Source: Promethearchaeati archaeon
Lineage (GTDB): Archaea; Asgardarchaeota; Heimdallarchaeia; JABLTI01
Assembly: GCA_013166835.1 (NCBI GenBank)
Contig: JABLTI010000044.1
Coordinates: 1 to 48,907 of the forward strand
Direction: 5' to 3'
DNA: 48,907 nucleotides
In this document: positions 8,021-16,078 of the stretch, piece by piece
Layout: each line of letters opens with the position of its first letter
Numbering within the stretch: the stretch's first letter is position 1
Notes under the pieces: model-generated
Seen by the model: only the letters and a program-made list of their open reading frames with translations
Database searches by the model: none
Told to the model about the DNA's origin: nothing
Made by a program: the position numbers and the translations under genes

Positions 8021-9011
8021 ACGGTGATCCTAAGTAATCTTCAAACATTCTTTGAATTAAGCTAAAATAATATTCTTCTTCAATAATTCCATTTTCCTTG
8101 AATGTTGTATCTATTAATTCTAGCATTGATTCATCATATTCTGCTTCCCATCCTTCAATTTCCACATACATATATTGACATCTATAATGTCTATCATAAA
8201 ATCCCCATTTAATCAAGATTAAAGTATGAATGCTATTTCTATCCTTTATTTTTCCTAATGCTTCAATCGCTTTTCTTTCTAAAATATTAATACTACCTCT
8301 AACAATTTTGTTGAGAATTGGAATTGCATCTTTTTCTTGCTTTTTCAAAAGTATTTCAATTATCCTTTGACCCGCAATTGCTTCAATACTATCATCAGCT
8401 AAAACCCATTGATCATGATAATAATCATTTTCTGCTACAGAAATAAACTGAATAAATTGTAAAATAAGAATTAGATGTTGTATAGCATAATCAACTAAGT
8501 TTTTTTCTTCAATAACATTAATTACCTCTAAAACAAGTTCACCTTTGATTAGACGAAAATTCCCATCTCCATTGACTTCTTTGCTTATTTCAAATAACAA
8601 ACTTGTTTTCTTTTCATTACTAATATCAAATTCTTTTAATTTTGATAAAATTCTTTTCTGACAACCATAATCAGATATTTCTGTTAAAATATATTTATCT
8701 AATTTCAAATAATACTCGATAGCTTTAGCTTGTTCCTTTTCAGACAATATTTCTATAAACAAAAGTATCTGATTAATTATACCTTGGCTAGTTTCATAGT
8801 ATCTATAATGCCAACGAAAATTATTAAATAGATAATCAATTAATTTTTCGATATCTTGTTTCCTCTCAGCAACAAGGTTCATGAGTCCTTGTATTATTTT
8901 TTTATCTTCCTCATATTTTGAAAGTAGAAATTGATCTGATTGTATATCTTTTTGATATTTTTTATCAACAGCAACTATTTTCTCATACAAATCATCTTTG
9001 CAAAAAGACAT
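7947..9011 (-). CDS. HEAT-repeat-like helical protein, frameshifted near its 3' end
   Basis: The 354-residue frame is almost wholly alpha-helical. Around residues 215-275 it has HEAT/PBS-lyase-like pairs (AIPILNKIVRGSINILERKA, EALGKIKDRNSIHTLILIKW). The final 20 or so residues (from about WVCRTRYRKNKK) are basic and unlike the rest, which fits out-of-frame reading; the natural continuation lies in the next frame at 7763-8020. HEAT proteins are scaffolds for protein contacts and no specific role can be assigned. The ATG at 9011 has a weak purine-rich AAGGGA upstream. It is divergent from EF-1A. Base composition is more AT-rich than the neighbouring housekeeping genes. Confidence 0.65.
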   Translation of the reverse strand: MSFCKDDLYEKIVAVDKKYQKDIQSDQFLLSKYEEDKKIIQGLMNLVAERKQDIEKLIDYLFNNFRWHYRYYETSQGIINQILLFIEILSEKEQAKAIEYYLKLDKYILTEISDYGCQKRILSKLKEFDISNEKKTSLLFEISKEVNGDGNFRLIKGELVLEVINVIEEKNLVDYAIQHLILILQFIQFISVAENDYYHDQWVLADDSIEAIAGQRIIEILLKKQEKDAIPILNKIVRGSINILERKAIEALGKIKDRNSIHTLILIKWGFYDRHYRCQYMYVEIEGWEAEYDESMLELIDTTFKENGIIEEEYYFSLIQRMFEDYLGSPFEDLWVCRTRYRKNKKFINYSKSN

Positions 9012-9367
9012 TGTTTTTCCCTTGTAAAGAACTACCTTAATAACCTATAAAAAGTTCTAAAATACTAATAGCTTTTAAATCCATGTTTAATATACAAGCA
9101 TGATAGACAAAGAGTAAGTTTTTATGTTTTTAATATGGAAGAGATGAATTACTTGTACATATTTCTGTAAAACGGGCACAATGGGAAAAATACAAGTACA
9201 GAGAAACAAAAAACGACCAAAAATTTTAAAGCAAACACGGGGAACCACTAAAATGCAGATTAAGTTCTGGAATTAGAAATCCATACAAAACAATTATAAA
9301 CATAGAATTCTGCAAAAAAGAAACATAAACAAATCAAAAGATAATGAAAATTTAGGTGTAAACAAAA
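9012..9367. promoter_or_regulatory. 356-bp divergent intergenic region before EF-1A
   Basis: There is no credible gene here. A TATA-like TTTTTATAGG on the minus strand (about 9046-9055) could serve the HEAT-like gene. For EF-1A, candidate TATA elements on the plus strand are TTTTAAAG (about 9223-9230) and ATTATAAA (about 9293-9300). An inverted repeat TACTTGTA (9150-9157) / TACAAGTA (9191-9198) encloses a 33-bp segment that includes a GC-richer stretch (AAACGGGCAC). Whether it is an operator or a small RNA hairpin cannot be decided by eye. Confidence 0.35.
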
Positions 9368-10840
9368 ATGGCCGATGATAAACCCCATCTAAACCTAGTC
9401 GTGATAGGACACGTTGATCATGGCAAGTCGACTATGACCGGGCATATGCTTTTCAAAGCAGGTGCCGTTGATAAACGTTTGATCGACAAGTACGCAGAGG
9501 AATCTGAGAAGATCGGCAAACCTTCATGGAAGTATGCTTGGGTCTTACAAAAACTCCAAGAGGAACGTGAAAGAGGTCTAACCATTGACGTTTCTTTCTT
9601 CAAGTTTGAGACCAAAGGTACTGTCTTTACAATTATTGATGCTCCTGGTCACAGGGATTTTGTAAAGAATATGATTACTGGTGCTTCTCAAGCTAATGCT
9701 GCTATTCTTGTCGTTTCTGCTGAAAAGAACGATCTTGAAGCAGGCCTTGCTGAGGAACGTATTGAGAAGACAGCTAAAGGTGATCGTCGTATTCCTGGTG
9801 GTCAGACTATTGAGCATTTAACACTAGCAATTACACTTGGTATTAACCAAATTGTCGTTGCTGTTAACAAAATGGACCTCGTAGGCTTCAAAGAAGCTTC
9901 TTACAACGCAGTTGTTGAACGAGTTCAAGCACTTATTGCTGGTTTTGTTAAATCAAAACTAGTAACACCTGAACGTGTTAAAGGCATTAAATTCGTACCA
10001 ACCAGTGGTATGACAGGTGATGGTCTTACTGATGTAGGTGAGAAATTGTCTTGGTATAAAGGTCCATCTTTAATGGCAGCCCTTAATGATTTCAGCGCTC
10101 CAGAAAAACCAACTGGTAAACCACTCAGAATGCCTATACAAGACGTATACGCAATCAAAGGTGTCGGAACAGTACCGGTAGGTAAAATCGAAAGTGGTGT
10201 TTTAAAGCCTGGTGACGAAGTTATCTTCCCAATTTCAAAGAAGAAAGCAAAGGTACAATCCATTGAAATGCATCATGAACAACTACCAAAAGCTGAACCT
10301 GGTGACAACGTTGGATTCAATATCAAAGGAATTCCTAGAAACGAGATTCTGAAAGGTGACGTAGTTGGTCATCCTGGTCCTACCGAACCAAAACCAGTTG
10401 AAACTTTTGTTGCAACAACCTTCATTTTGAAGAACCTTTCCAAACCAGGTGCAAATCAACCTACAGGAATGGCAAAAGGTTATGCTCCAATCGTTCACCT
10501 TGGTCAAGCAGCACAAGCTTGTCAAATTGAAAATTTCAAAGTTCTAGCTAAATCAGCTCAACGCAAATCCCTCGTCAAAACTGGAGAGTATGATCCAGAC
10601 ATTTACTTACTTCAAGGTGACCTTGCTGAAATTACCTTCAAACCATTTGCTCCATTCATCTGTGAAAAATTCTCCGACTTTCCATCATTAGGTCGATTCG
10701 CAGCTCGTGATATGGGACAAACTGTTGCCGTAGGCGTTATTAAAGACGTAAAAGCTGCTAAACCAAAAGTTGCAAAACCAGAAGCTGCTAAACCAGAAGC
10801 TGCTAAACCAAAAGCAGCTAAATCAAAAGCTAAGAAATAG
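9368..10840 (+). CDS. tef1A: Translation elongation factor EF-1A with Lys/Ala-rich tail
   Basis: The 490-residue protein is a complete EF-1A. G1 is GHVDHGKST (residues 14-22), G3 DAPGH, G4 NKMD, and domains 2 and 3 follow to about residue 455. It delivers aminoacyl-tRNA to the ribosome as a GTP complex. Usual archaeal EF-1A is about 425-440 residues. The excess includes internal segments of the eukaryote/Asgard kind (for example WKYAWVLQKLQEERERG) and an extra C-terminal tail of five-residue KAAKP/EAAKP units. It is a single gene with its own promoter area and a good terminator, not joined to rps7/rps12 as in many archaea. Confidence 0.97.
   Translation: MADDKPHLNLVVIGHVDHGKSTMTGHMLFKAGAVDKRLIDKYAEESEKIGKPSWKYAWVLQKLQEERERGLTIDVSFFKFETKGTVFTIIDAPGHRDFVKNMITGASQANAAILVVSAEKNDLEAGLAEERIEKTAKGDRRIPGGQTIEHLTLAITLGINQIVVAVNKMDLVGFKEASYNAVVERVQALIAGFVKSKLVTPERVKGIKFVPTSGMTGDGLTDVGEKLSWYKGPSLMAALNDFSAPEKPTGKPLRMPIQDVYAIKGVGTVPVGKIESGVLKPGDEVIFPISKKKAKVQSIEMHHEQLPKAEPGDNVGFNIKGIPRNEILKGDVVGHPGPTEPKPVETFVATTFILKNLSKPGANQPTGMAKGYAPIVHLGQAAQACQIENFKVLAKSAQRKSLVKTGEYDPDIYLLQGDLAEITFKPFAPFICEKFSDFPSLGRFAARDMGQTVAVGVIKDVKAAKPKVAKPEAAKPEAAKPKAAKSKAKK
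10751..10840 (+). repeat. 15-bp tandem repeat encoding the EF-1A tail
   Basis: Six consecutive 15-bp units (10751, 10766, 10781, 10796, 10811, 10826) encode KAAKP, KVAKP, EAAKP, EAAKP, KAAKS and KAKK-stop. The third and fourth units are identical, which points to recent slippage or unequal exchange. The encoded tail resembles histone-H1 or other nucleic-acid-binding basic tails. Confidence 0.85.
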
Positions 10841-10857
10841 AATTTCTCAATTCTATT
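10836..10857 (+). terminator. Terminator hairpin after EF-1A
   Basis: AATAGAAT (10836-10843) pairs with ATTCTATT (10850-10857) across six bases and is followed by CC and a run of seven T. The stem overlaps the TAG stop codon (10838-10840). Confidence 0.65.
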
Positions 10858-10990
10858 CCTTTTTTTCTCTTTTTCTTATTTCATTCTATATTTGTACTAG
10901 GGTAAATTGAAACCAATAAATATTATAAGGTACATATTCTTTCTTGTATAGTGAAAATATATCATATCATGCTTATATCGTTGTGAATTC

Positions 10991-11662
10991 ATGCCAGAAA
11001 AGAGTGAGAGTGTTAATCCAAACGAGACTAACACTCAAGAAAATATTGGTCACGAGCTCCTTACGGGTTTAACTCAGTTACTGATATTGCTTATTTTGAA
11101 GCATGGTCCTCAACATGGTTATGAACTAGCAAGTCGATTAGAGCCAATATATGGGCGTCGTCTTTCCCCAGGAACAATCTATCCTTTACTTCAACGAATG
11201 GAGAATAAAGAGTATATTCAGAGCACTACAATGATAGTTTCCGGACGCAAAAGGAAAACTTATGTCAACACTCGAATGGGTCGTATTGCAATGGATAATG
11301 CCCAAGAAACACTTCAAAGCATTATTGATATAAAAAGCCCAAAAATAGAAGCCGATGCTCCAGGAATTGAACTTCTTAAAAGCTTAGCTCAATTCAGAAT
11401 TCTCCTGATACTCGAGCAATCCCCTCTTCATGGTTATGAGTTAGTCGAAAAATTGGATGATTATTTTGGGCAAAAAATCGCTTTAGGTACAATCTATCCT
11501 TCACTTCATAGACTTGTTGAGAAAGGATATATTATTAGTAAATCTAAATGGGATGGTGACCGAGAACGTAAAGTCTACGAACTTACATCTCAAGGCAAAA
11601 CAGCTGTTAGAAATGCTCATGATGAAATTAGTCAAATTGCAGCAGATACCATCTTTGACTAA
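10991..11662 (+). CDS. Tandem PadR-family regulator (two winged helices in one chain)
   Basis: The 223-residue protein contains two PadR winged-helix domains. The first (about residues 27-105) has ILLILKHGPQHGYELASRLE and SPGTIYPLLQRMENKEYI. The second (about 132-215) has ILLILEQSPLHGYELVEKLD and LGTIYPSLHRLVEKGYI. PadR proteins normally bind DNA as homodimers, each chain giving one winged helix plus a dimer helix. Here a covalent pseudo-dimer is encoded. Its target is unknown; the zinc-ribbon membrane gene 130 bp downstream is a candidate. There is no clear Shine-Dalgarno, and the ATG may be on a short or leaderless transcript. Confidence 0.88.
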   Translation: MPEKSESVNPNETNTQENIGHELLTGLTQLLILLILKHGPQHGYELASRLEPIYGRRLSPGTIYPLLQRMENKEYIQSTTMIVSGRKRKTYVNTRMGRIAMDNAQETLQSIIDIKSPKIEADAPGIELLKSLAQFRILLILEQSPLHGYELVEKLDDYFGQKIALGTIYPSLHRLVEKGYIISKSKWDGDRERKVYELTSQGKTAVRNAHDEISQIAADTIFD

Positions 11663-11792
11663 AACCTAAAAATTGTTCTTTATTTATCATTAGAAATCAT
11701 CAAGTTTAACCTTACGAAAATGCTTTAATTCTTATCTAATTAGTTATATTCCTCAAGAACTGTAAGGAAACCAAAAAATTGATGGGAAAAAA

Positions 11793-12254
11793 ATGCGAGA
11801 CAATCAACACACCTGGTTCATTGTAAGCGGAATTACTGGATTTCTCTTTATTATATGGGGTAGTATAGCCAGCGATGCTAGACCGTTAATTCCTGGTGAT
11901 CATTGGCTAGTTGTTCCAGGTTGTATGTTACTCATAATCAGTATTTCCGGAATTCTTGAAGGAATGATTACTGATATGCGTATACTGAAATATTTCTCAG
12001 GTTTAACAGTTAAAGAAATCAATGTTACACAAGCAGCAGAAGATTTGAATATGGATGTTGACTCATTTCGACAAAGAATTCTTGCATTAAAGATGAATGG
12101 AAAATTAGCAATTTCTTTTCTTCCTGCGACTGGAGATATTGTGAAATCTGATTTGATGAATGAACAAACTTGTTCATTTTGTGCTAATCCAACAGTAACT
12201 AAGGATTTCTGCCCAGTTTGTGGAACAAAGAAATTGGTTAACAAAACAAAATAA
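11793..12254 (+). CDS. Small membrane protein with HTH-like segment and C-terminal zinc ribbon
   Basis: I do not recognise a named family. The 153 residues show two hydrophobic helices (about 8-24 and 42-60). Next comes a helical segment that reads like a winged helix or HTH (LTVKEINVTQAAEDLNMDVD, about 72-91). The protein ends with a four-cysteine zinc ribbon (CSFCANPTVTKDFCPVCG, about 128-145). This could place a DNA- or RNA-binding module at the inner face of the membrane (inference). It lies 44 bp before the DapA-fold gene on the same strand. Confidence 0.6.
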   Translation: MRDNQHTWFIVSGITGFLFIIWGSIASDARPLIPGDHWLVVPGCMLLIISISGILEGMITDMRILKYFSGLTVKEINVTQAAEDLNMDVDSFRQRILALKMNGKLAISFLPATGDIVKSDLMNEQTCSFCANPTVTKDFCPVCGTKKLVNKTK

Positions 12255-12298
12255 ATTATAAACTACAAAATTCAAGATATATGAAGAGATGATAAGGA

Positions 12299-13270
12299 AT
12301 GGGTAAGAAATTCAAAGGAATTGGTTGCCCCTGTGTAACACCTTTTGACGAAGAGGAATCACTTGATTTAGCAAAGCTTCGTGAACTCGTTGATTTCCTA
12401 ATTAATAGTGAGATAAACGCAATAATTCCTGCTAGTAATTGCGGTGAATCCTACTCATTAACTGATACTGAATATCATCAGCTAATCGATACGGTAATTG
12501 ACCAAGTCAATAATGACGTTCCAATTTATGTTGGTTTACCAACAGAATCCAATACTCATATACTCTCCATTGCTAAATACGCAACAGAAGCGGGGGTAGA
12601 TGGTTTAGTTTTATATCCTCCAAGAATTCCAAGTTTAACTATACAAGAATTGGTTAATCATTTCGAGTTCATTAGTTCTAAAGTTGACAGCAATTTACTT
12701 GTAGTAAACGATCCCGATCATTGTAAACTCGATTTATCAGTGGAGTTGATAAGTAAGATCTCTAAATTCGATAATGTCGTAGGACTTGTAGAGCTTAGTA
12801 GTGATTTCAAGAAGATCCCACTAATAAGTGCAAAAGTTAGCGATGGATTTTTGGTTTATACTGGTCGAGGATTGCTAGTTCCCCAAGCAATAAAAGAAGG
12901 TGGAGTCGAAGGTGCTATTGTACCTAGTGCTAATGTTGTTCCAAATCTTTTAAGTGAATTATATGAAGCTTACAATGTAGAAGTGAAAGATCGTTTTGAA
13001 GAAATACAAACAATGCTAATTCCTTTAGAAATTGGTTTGAAACTTGGATCATTTCCAGCTGCAATAAAAGCTAGTTTGAACATGCTAGGTGTTAATGTTG
13101 GCAATCCAAGAAGTCCCATATCCTCTTTATCTGAAGGAGATCTCGAGAAATTGCGTAATATTCTGATTAGTGCTGGTTGTATACGTCCTCCAATACCTGA
13201 GGAGGAAACTGAAAGCACTAATAGTGGAAAAGAAAGTAAGAAAACCAATGCGAAAAAGAAAACAACTTGA
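12299..13270 (+). CDS. DapA/NAL-superfamily TIM-barrel protein lacking the Schiff-base lysine
   Basis: The 323-residue protein aligns end to end with dihydrodipicolinate synthase and related aldolases: GCPCVTPF at the N-terminus, SNCGES (46-51) in place of G(S/T)TGES, LVLYPPR in place of TPYYN, and the SANV segment near the end. The catalytic residues are changed. Where the family has LYNVP the sequence is VVNDP (Tyr to Val136), and where it has GIKEA or GIKDS it is GLVEL (Lys to Val164). Without the lysine it cannot use the usual imine chemistry. A Lys/Ser-rich tail follows residue 300. It may be a regulator, a non-Schiff-base lyase or a structural protein. Confidence 0.8.
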   Translation: MGKKFKGIGCPCVTPFDEEESLDLAKLRELVDFLINSEINAIIPASNCGESYSLTDTEYHQLIDTVIDQVNNDVPIYVGLPTESNTHILSIAKYATEAGVDGLVLYPPRIPSLTIQELVNHFEFISSKVDSNLLVVNDPDHCKLDLSVELISKISKFDNVVGLVELSSDFKKIPLISAKVSDGFLVYTGRGLLVPQAIKEGGVEGAIVPSANVVPNLLSELYEAYNVEVKDRFEEIQTMLIPLEIGLKLGSFPAAIKASLNMLGVNVGNPRSPISSLSEGDLEKLRNILISAGCIRPPIPEEETESTNSGKESKKTNAKKKTT

Positions 13271-13301
13271 TTATCTGTCATAAAGAAATGAGTGTATAAA
13301 A

Positions 13302-14582
13302 ATGACTTTTCTCGATGTCTATGAAATTATTGTTCCGATTTTAACAATAGCCGCTTTACTTTACGCAGGTATTGAAGATCTTTTGTTTCGCGAAGTTCGC
13401 AGAGAAATTGTATGGATATTGATGATAGGAATAGGTGTTATTCTTGATATTCTCTACATTGTCTTTTTCGTAGGTGATTATTCATTTTATGAACCACTAG
13501 CAGAAGTATTACTCACCATAGTTATTGGGTTCATATTTGGTTTTGTTTTATTCTATTTTGGTGTGTGGGGTGGGGCTGATACAAAAGCGCTTTGGGCTCT
13601 CGCAGTTCTAACTCCTGTGCATCCTTTTGGTGGAAATATATTAAGTGTAGACATTGGGCAAGAGATTCTAATAATAAACTCATCAGTATTTTCAATTCTT
13701 ATTAATTCAGGATTAATAGCTCTGTTTTATCCTCTTTTTCTGATGATTGTTAATACTGTAACAGCTGCCAAAGGTTCATTATTCAATGAAGTAAGGGGTT
13801 CAACTTCAGAAAAAATACGTTGCTTTATGTTTGGATATAAGAAGAAGGTAAGTAAGATCAATTATGATAGAATGCATTTCGATTTTCTTGAAGAATTACC
13901 AAGGAAACAATTTCAAGGCAAGTTCACAGGGAATTTTGAGGGAAAGGTTGATGGGAAATTTACAGGGATTTTCCAAGGAAAAATCAATGGTGAATTTACA
14001 GGAACAATTATTGGTAAATTATTCAAATCATTTGATAAATCAATAAATGAATTGAATGCTGAAGAAGTCATAAAAGACGCTAAGAAAATGACTGAAGCTC
14101 ATTCTATTGAATCAGATGATGAAGATGAGAAACCAAACCTAGTTCTGCTAAAATATCGTGAATTATTCACTAAAGAGAAGAAAGATCTTCAATCTGCTGA
14201 TAATGAAACAATAATCTTTAGTGAAGGAATATTTCATGGGCCGATCGAAGGAATATTTATTGGAACAATTGATGGATTTTTCACTGGAAAGTTTAATGGT
14301 GATTTACTAGGTTTGCTCGAGGGGGGAACCTCATCTAAAGGAAAATTGTCAGGAGAAAAATCAGTTGCTGAAAATGAGTGGCAACTAAAGCTTCGTTTTG
14401 GTTTGGATGAGGAGGATGTGATGGAAAGGAGACAATTACGTACTTTGTGGCAATTACAATCTCATAAAAAAGAAACTGTTTGGGTCACTCCAGGGTTACC
14501 CTTTGTTTCCTTCATGTTAATTGGCTACATACTGTATCTGATATTTGATAATCTAGTTATCTTTCTGTTCTCTCTAGCTTAA
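13302..14582 (+). CDS. Archaeal-type prepilin peptidase with inserted glycine-rich repeat domain
   Basis: The N-terminal half (residues 1-155) is an A24-family membrane aspartyl peptidase that would cleave type IV pilin or archaellin signal peptides. Asp26 lies in AGIEDLLFREV and Asp93 in GVWGGADTKAL, the two positions of the catalytic pair. Before the last membrane helix (about 402-424) the chain has a roughly 240-residue cytoplasmic insertion. It contains two blocks of four-residue xGx(F/I/V) repeats (about 203-245 and 312-345; units such as QGKF, TGNF, EGKV) separated by an acidic linker. Such periodicity suggests a beta-solenoid, as in bactofilins. The gene lies 31 bp after the DapA-fold gene. 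No pilin is visible nearby. Confidence 0.75.
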   Translation: MTFLDVYEIIVPILTIAALLYAGIEDLLFREVRREIVWILMIGIGVILDILYIVFFVGDYSFYEPLAEVLLTIVIGFIFGFVLFYFGVWGGADTKALWALAVLTPVHPFGGNILSVDIGQEILIINSSVFSILINSGLIALFYPLFLMIVNTVTAAKGSLFNEVRGSTSEKIRCFMFGYKKKVSKINYDRMHFDFLEELPRKQFQGKFTGNFEGKVDGKFTGIFQGKINGEFTGTIIGKLFKSFDKSINELNAEEVIKDAKKMTEAHSIESDDEDEKPNLVLLKYRELFTKEKKDLQSADNETIIFSEGIFHGPIEGIFIGTIDGFFTGKFNGDLLGLLEGGTSSKGKLSGEKSVAENEWQLKLRFGLDEEDVMERRQLRTLWQLQSHKKETVWVTPGLPFVSFMLIGYILYLIFDNLVIFLFSLA

Positions 14583-14674
14583 AAATAACTGAAAAATAGA
14601 AATGTGATGAGAAATTAAAAAAACTAACGAAGGTTTTTTTATCTGGTAAATAAATAAAATCAAGGTAAGAAACA

Positions 14675-16057
14675 ATGGATGATTTTGTTATTGTTGGTGC
14701 AGGTCCCGCTGGAATTTTTTGTGCACTCGAATTGCTAAATCAAGGTTATAAGAAAATTACTTTAATTGATCGAGGGAAGGAAGTTTTCAAGCGTAGATGC
14801 CCTAGAAGAGAACAAAATATTGAGTGTACCGCTTGTAAAATTTGCGACATTACAAGTGGCTTTGGAGGATCTGGTGCATGGTCAGATGGGAAAATAACAA
14901 AAGATGTGACTGGTAAAGTTGGAGGGTGGATGAGTGATTTTCTTACTCTAGATGAATTAGCTGAATATACTGAATATGTAGATCAAAAGATTCTTTCCTT
15001 TAGTAATGGCAACGATAGATACTTTAGTCCAGATCCTGAATTCGTAGAACAAATGGATAGTAAATGCCGTAAAGAGAATATGCGTTTGATTACTTATCCA
15101 ATTCGTCATTTAGGAACTGATAACGCTGCTGCCATTATGGATAATTTTTACAAGTATTTGAAAGACAAAATTAACATTGTATTGAAAACCAAAGTTGATA
15201 AAATTCTAGTTGAAGATGGTAAAGCAATTGGCGTTTCAACAACCACTGGCAAAGTGTATAAAGCGAAAAAAATTGTCATGGGTGTTGGTAGAGGTGGAAC
15301 CAACTGGTTAAAATCTGAATGCGATCGGTTGGGGATATCTTACTCAAACAATGCAGTCGATATTGGTGTTCGGGTTGAAACTTTGAAGGAATATTGCGAT
15401 GAATTTACAGATAATCTCTATGAGTTTAAAATTGAATATGTAACAAGAACTTACGAAGATAATGTCAGAACATTCTGTGTTTGTCCTGAGGGCTATGTCA
15501 CAACAGAACGATATGATGAAAGTACTTGTGTGAATGGTGAGAGCCGAACTGATATTAAGAGTCCAAATACAAATTTTGCTATTTTAGTTACCTGTAATTT
15601 TACAGAACCATTCAAGCAACCAATACAATATGCAAAGCATGTTGCTAATCTAGCAAACATGTTATCAGGTGGAAACTCAGTTCTGATACAAAGATTCGAG
15701 GATCTCAAAAATGGTCGACGCTCAACCGATGAAAGGTTATCTCGTTCAGTCATTAAACCTACTCTCGAGAGTGCGGTTGCTGGTGACATAAGTTTTGCAA
15801 TGCCTTCTCGAGTCATGAGTGACCTGAGGGATTTCTTAACTCATTTGAATAGAATCATGCCTGGAATTGATGGTCCTAATACTTTGTTTTACGCTCCTGA
15901 AATTAAACTTTATAGTATCCGTATAGATTTAACTAATGATCTTGAATCTAAGGACGTGAAAAACATTTACTTTATCGGAGATGGTGCGGGAATTACTCGA
16001 GGAGTTATGCAAAGCGCTATTTCGGGTGTTGTTGTTGCTAGAGCAAATAAGAAGTAA
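14675..16057 (+). CDS. FAD-dependent dehydrogenase, COG2509 type
   Basis: The 460-residue protein begins with a Rossmann dinucleotide motif (VGAGPAGIFCALELL, residues 6-20). A cysteine-rich stretch follows (CPRREQNIECTACKICD, about 42-58), and then GFGGSGAWSDGK, which is characteristic of the uncharacterised flavoprotein family COG2509. The C-terminal FAD-closing segment FIGDGAGITRGVMQSAISG (about 438-456) is present. The cysteines could bind a metal or act in redox chemistry. The substrate is unknown. A Shine-Dalgarno AAGGTAA precedes the ATG. The gene converges on the phosphoesterase operon 21 bp away. Confidence 0.85.
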   Translation: MDDFVIVGAGPAGIFCALELLNQGYKKITLIDRGKEVFKRRCPRREQNIECTACKICDITSGFGGSGAWSDGKITKDVTGKVGGWMSDFLTLDELAEYTEYVDQKILSFSNGNDRYFSPDPEFVEQMDSKCRKENMRLITYPIRHLGTDNAAAIMDNFYKYLKDKINIVLKTKVDKILVEDGKAIGVSTTTGKVYKAKKIVMGVGRGGTNWLKSECDRLGISYSNNAVDIGVRVETLKEYCDEFTDNLYEFKIEYVTRTYEDNVRTFCVCPEGYVTTERYDESTCVNGESRTDIKSPNTNFAILVTCNFTEPFKQPIQYAKHVANLANMLSGGNSVLIQRFEDLKNGRRSTDERLSRSVIKPTLESAVAGDISFAMPSRVMSDLRDFLTHLNRIMPGIDGPNTLFYAPEIKLYSIRIDLTNDLESKDVKNIYFIGDGAGITRGVMQSAISGVVVARANKK

Positions 16058-16078
16058 TTTTTCATAGAAGAGATTTTT

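Noticed and set aside
11900..12244. A 114-codon minus-strand frame opposite the zinc-ribbon membrane gene
   Set aside because: The plus-strand gene has clear cysteine motifs and membrane helices; this frame has neither.
13900..14060. Tandem DNA repeat or CRISPR-like array in the peptidase gene
   Set aside because: The repetition is at the protein level with diverged codons; there are no identical repeats with unique spacers. I saw no CRISPR array in the window.
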